From: Telluria antibiotica
Lineage (GTDB): Bacteria > Pseudomonadota > Gammaproteobacteria > Burkholderiales > Burkholderiaceae_D
NCBI RefSeq assembly: GCF_011682055.1
Contig: NZ_JAAQOM010000010.1
Coordinates: forward strand, 186,001 to 250,000
Direction of reading: 5' to 3'
DNA length: 64,000 nt
Below the pieces are notes generated by a model. It did no database searches and was not told where the DNA came from. It worked only from the letters and a program-made list of their open reading frames with translations. This document shows positions 62,414-64,000 of the stretch, in pieces (position 1 is the first letter of the stretch; every line of letters starts with the position of its first letter). Position numbers and translations under genes: made by a program.

Positions 62414-63676
62414 TTACGGGTGAGACAGGAAGGGCGCCAGCGCCTGGTCGGCCGCGGTCGGGTCGAGGGTGCGTGCCTGCAGCGCGTGCATGGCGATGGC
62501 GACGTCGTCCCGGCGGCCGCCGTCGTGCAGCAAGGCCCGGTTGTCGGCCATGGAGCGAAGCAGCTGGGTGGTCAGGCGGTCCAGCTGCGGACGGATGGTC
62601 TTGGCGAGGTCGGGCGCGTCGTCGAAGCGGCCGATGCCTTCCGCTTCCCAGCGGCGGTAGAGCGCGCGCTGCACCGTCTTGGACGCTTCGATCTGTGCGC
62701 GGAACACGCTGCGTACCCATGCCTCCGGCAGGCCCAGCGGGCCTCCCTGGCGCACCGCCGCTGCGATGACTTGCTCTTCGCGCGGCAGGTCTTCGATGGC
62801 GGCCTTCGCATTCCACTTGGCGCGCGCCACGTCCTGCGCCAGCAGCAGGCGCTGGTCGATCGCCTGGCGCAACGGCTCCAGTCCCCACGGGAACGCAAGC
62901 CAGCGGTCCAGGCGCGCTTGCATGCCGCCGCCGTCCAGGCGCGGCCGCAGCCAGTGGTCGACATACGTCTTCAGCGCCGGATCGCGCGGCAGCAGGATGG
63001 CCTTGTCGATCGAGTCGAACGGCGCGTCCGGATGCACGGCGCACAGCTGTGGATGCAGGCGCTGCTGCAAACGGGTTTCGATGGCGTCGGTGATCATCAG
63101 GTCGGCCGCACCATCGACCAGCTGGCCGAAGATGGTCACGTTGTCCGGGTACACGGTCAGCTGTGCGTGCGGCGCGCGGGCGCGGGCGAAGCGTTCGTTG
63201 GTGCCGCCCGGATTGACGATCAGCCGCACCTCGGGGCGGTCGATCTGCGCCAGCGTCTGGAAGCGGGCGACGTTTTCACAGCGTGTGATCGGCGTCTTGC
63301 CGTCGTGCAGATAGGGCACCGAAAACAGCGCCTGTTTTTGCCGCTCGGCCGTCACCGACACGCCGCTCAGTGCCACGTCGAACTTGTCCGCGTCCAGGTC
63401 GGCCATCAGCGTCGACCAGCTGGTCGGCACCAGTTGCAGCCGCACGCCGAGCGAGTGCGCCAGCTCGCCCGCCAGTTCCACGTCCATGCCGACGAATTCG
63501 CCGTCTGCGTACCTGTAGCTGAAGGGCTTGTAGTCGCCGGTCCCGCCCACGCGCAGCACGTCGCGCGCGGCGATGTCGTCGAGGCGGCTCGCGTGCGCCG
63601 GCGCCAGTGCGGTTGCCAGCAGGCTGGCCACGGCGACGGGTCGCAGCCAGATTCTGCAAAAGGTCAGTGCGCGCAT
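62414..63676 (-). CDS. pheC: Periplasmic cyclohexadienyl dehydratase - chorismate mutase fusion
   Basis: 420 residues. Signal peptide ending A-P-A-H-A (about 29). About 30-270 resemble P. aeruginosa PheC closely (T-G-D-Y-K-P-F-S-Y-R, P-Y-L-x-D-G-K-T-P-I-T, N-P-G-G-T-N-E, H-P-D-N-V-T-I-F with a Tyr variant, and M-x-T-D-A-I-E). About 275-405 are an AroQ-gamma chorismate mutase (L-R-Q-A-I-D-Q-R-L-L-L-A-Q-D-V-A, A-K-W-N, R-A-Q-I-E-A-S-K-T-V-Q). The fusion could turn chorismate to phenylpyruvate (or arogenate to phenylalanine) outside the cytoplasm. Confidence 0.9.
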   Translation of the reverse strand: MRALTFCRIWLRPVAVASLLATALAPAHASRLDDIAARDVLRVGGTGDYKPFSYRYADGEFVGMDVELAGELAHSLGVRLQLVPTSWSTLMADLDADKFDVALSGVSVTAERQKQALFSVPYLHDGKTPITRCENVARFQTLAQIDRPEVRLIVNPGGTNERFARARAPHAQLTVYPDNVTIFGQLVDGAADLMITDAIETRLQQRLHPQLCAVHPDAPFDSIDKAILLPRDPALKTYVDHWLRPRLDGGGMQARLDRWLAFPWGLEPLRQAIDQRLLLAQDVARAKWNAKAAIEDLPREEQVIAAAVRQGGPLGLPEAWVRSVFRAQIEASKTVQRALYRRWEAEGIGRFDDAPDLAKTIRPQLDRLTTQLLRSMADNRALLHDGGRRDDVAIAMHALQARTLDPTAADQALAPFLSHP

Positions 63677-63771
63677 GTGTTCCCTTCGTCTGTCGATAGC
63701 GGCGGGAGCGTAGGATACGAGAGGGTGCCTGTCAAGCAGGCCGGCAATAGCGGAGGGTGCGAAAAGGGGAG

Positions 63772-63848
63772 TGGTCGGGGTGAGAGGATTCGAACCTCCG
63801 GCCTCTACGTCCCGAACGTAGCGCTCTACCGGGCTAAGCTACACCCCG
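63772..63848 (-). tRNA. tRNA-Pro (anticodon CGG), copy 1
   Basis: 77 nt with encoded CCA. The acceptor stem pairs CGGGGTG with CACCCCG, discriminator A. The anticodon stem CTACG/CGTAG encloses loop TTCGGGA, giving anticodon CGG for codon CCG. The T-arm has GGTTCGAATCC. Confidence 0.95.
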
Positions 63849-63880
63849 ACTGGTATGGGTACTTCTGAGGGAGAAAAACA

Positions 63881-63959
<79 letters not shown>

Positions 63960-64000
63960 ACTGTTTGAGACTTCGTCACCGAAATCTCGGGAAGGCATTA

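Overview
The window reads as a chromosomal segment of a high-GC beta-proteobacterium, most likely Oxalobacteraceae (Massilia/Duganella-like). The grounds are strong G/C third-position bias on both strands, an adjacent DUF2844-DUF3443 pair, NasS-NasT control of nitrate assimilation, and a family of short palindromic intergenic repeats (REP/BIME-like) at a dozen loci. The genus is inferred. No prophage, insertion sequence, CRISPR array or rRNA was seen; two tRNA genes lie at the right edge.

Layout. 1-2.1 kb: an edge fragment and an exported DUF2844-DUF3443 pair. 2.3-4.7 kb: DUF969-DUF979 membrane pair with pyroglutamyl peptidase. 4.7-7.7 kb (minus): pseudouridine catabolism (HTH-PfkB kinase, PsuG, LysR). 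7.9-16.1 kb (plus): nucleoside catabolism (purine nucleoside phosphorylase, deoB, deoC, two-domain ALDH16-type aldehyde dehydrogenase, deoA, cdd) and a DUF2076 protein. 16.3-18.7 kb: VOC protein and a LytS/LytR-type two-component pair. 18.9-22.9 kb: WYL regulator with GST, then an overlapping MocR - RutR-like TetR - GNAT operon facing the next block. 23.2-33.1 kb: a complete reductive pyrimidine pathway (PreT-PreA, dihydropyrimidinase, N-carbamoyl-beta-alanine amidohydrolase, beta-alanine transaminase, malonate-semialdehyde dehydrogenase) with an NCS1 transporter. 33.3-35.3 kb: a decayed MHYT-receiver gene and an ammonium transporter. 35.5-43.8 kb: DUF885 peptidase, Nramp-related transporter, TIGR03118 lipoprotein, and an operon of ECF sigma factor, anti-sigma, subtilase and outer-membrane protein. 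43.8-49.3 kb: LysR/puuD (urate oxidation), S9 peptidase, two small genes. 49.5-59.8 kb: nasT-nasS, an attenuator leader, then nitrate transporter, nirB, nirD, an oxidoreductase and nitrate reductase. 60-64 kb: LysR/MFS pair, a PheC-AroQ fusion and twin tRNA-Pro(CGG).

The common theme is nitrogen and nucleobase scavenging: nucleosides, pseudouridine, uracil, urate, ammonium and nitrate. Four sequences match the sigma-54 -24/-12 consensus with exact spacing, ahead of amt, nasT, the nitrate transporter and the NCS1 transporter. The amt promoter also has an NtrC-like site. The nitrate operon leader can be read in detail: a perfect sigma-54 promoter, two AnnGnn hexaloop hairpins of the ANTAR-target type, and a 12-bp terminator stem whose 5' arm overlaps the second hairpin.

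The least familiar arrangement is the ECF sigma / anti-sigma / subtilase / outer-membrane protein operon. The extracytoplasmic part of the anti-sigma factor resembles a subtilase inhibitory propeptide, which suggests a protease-gated signalling switch. All assignments rest on reading the sequence; no database search was run.
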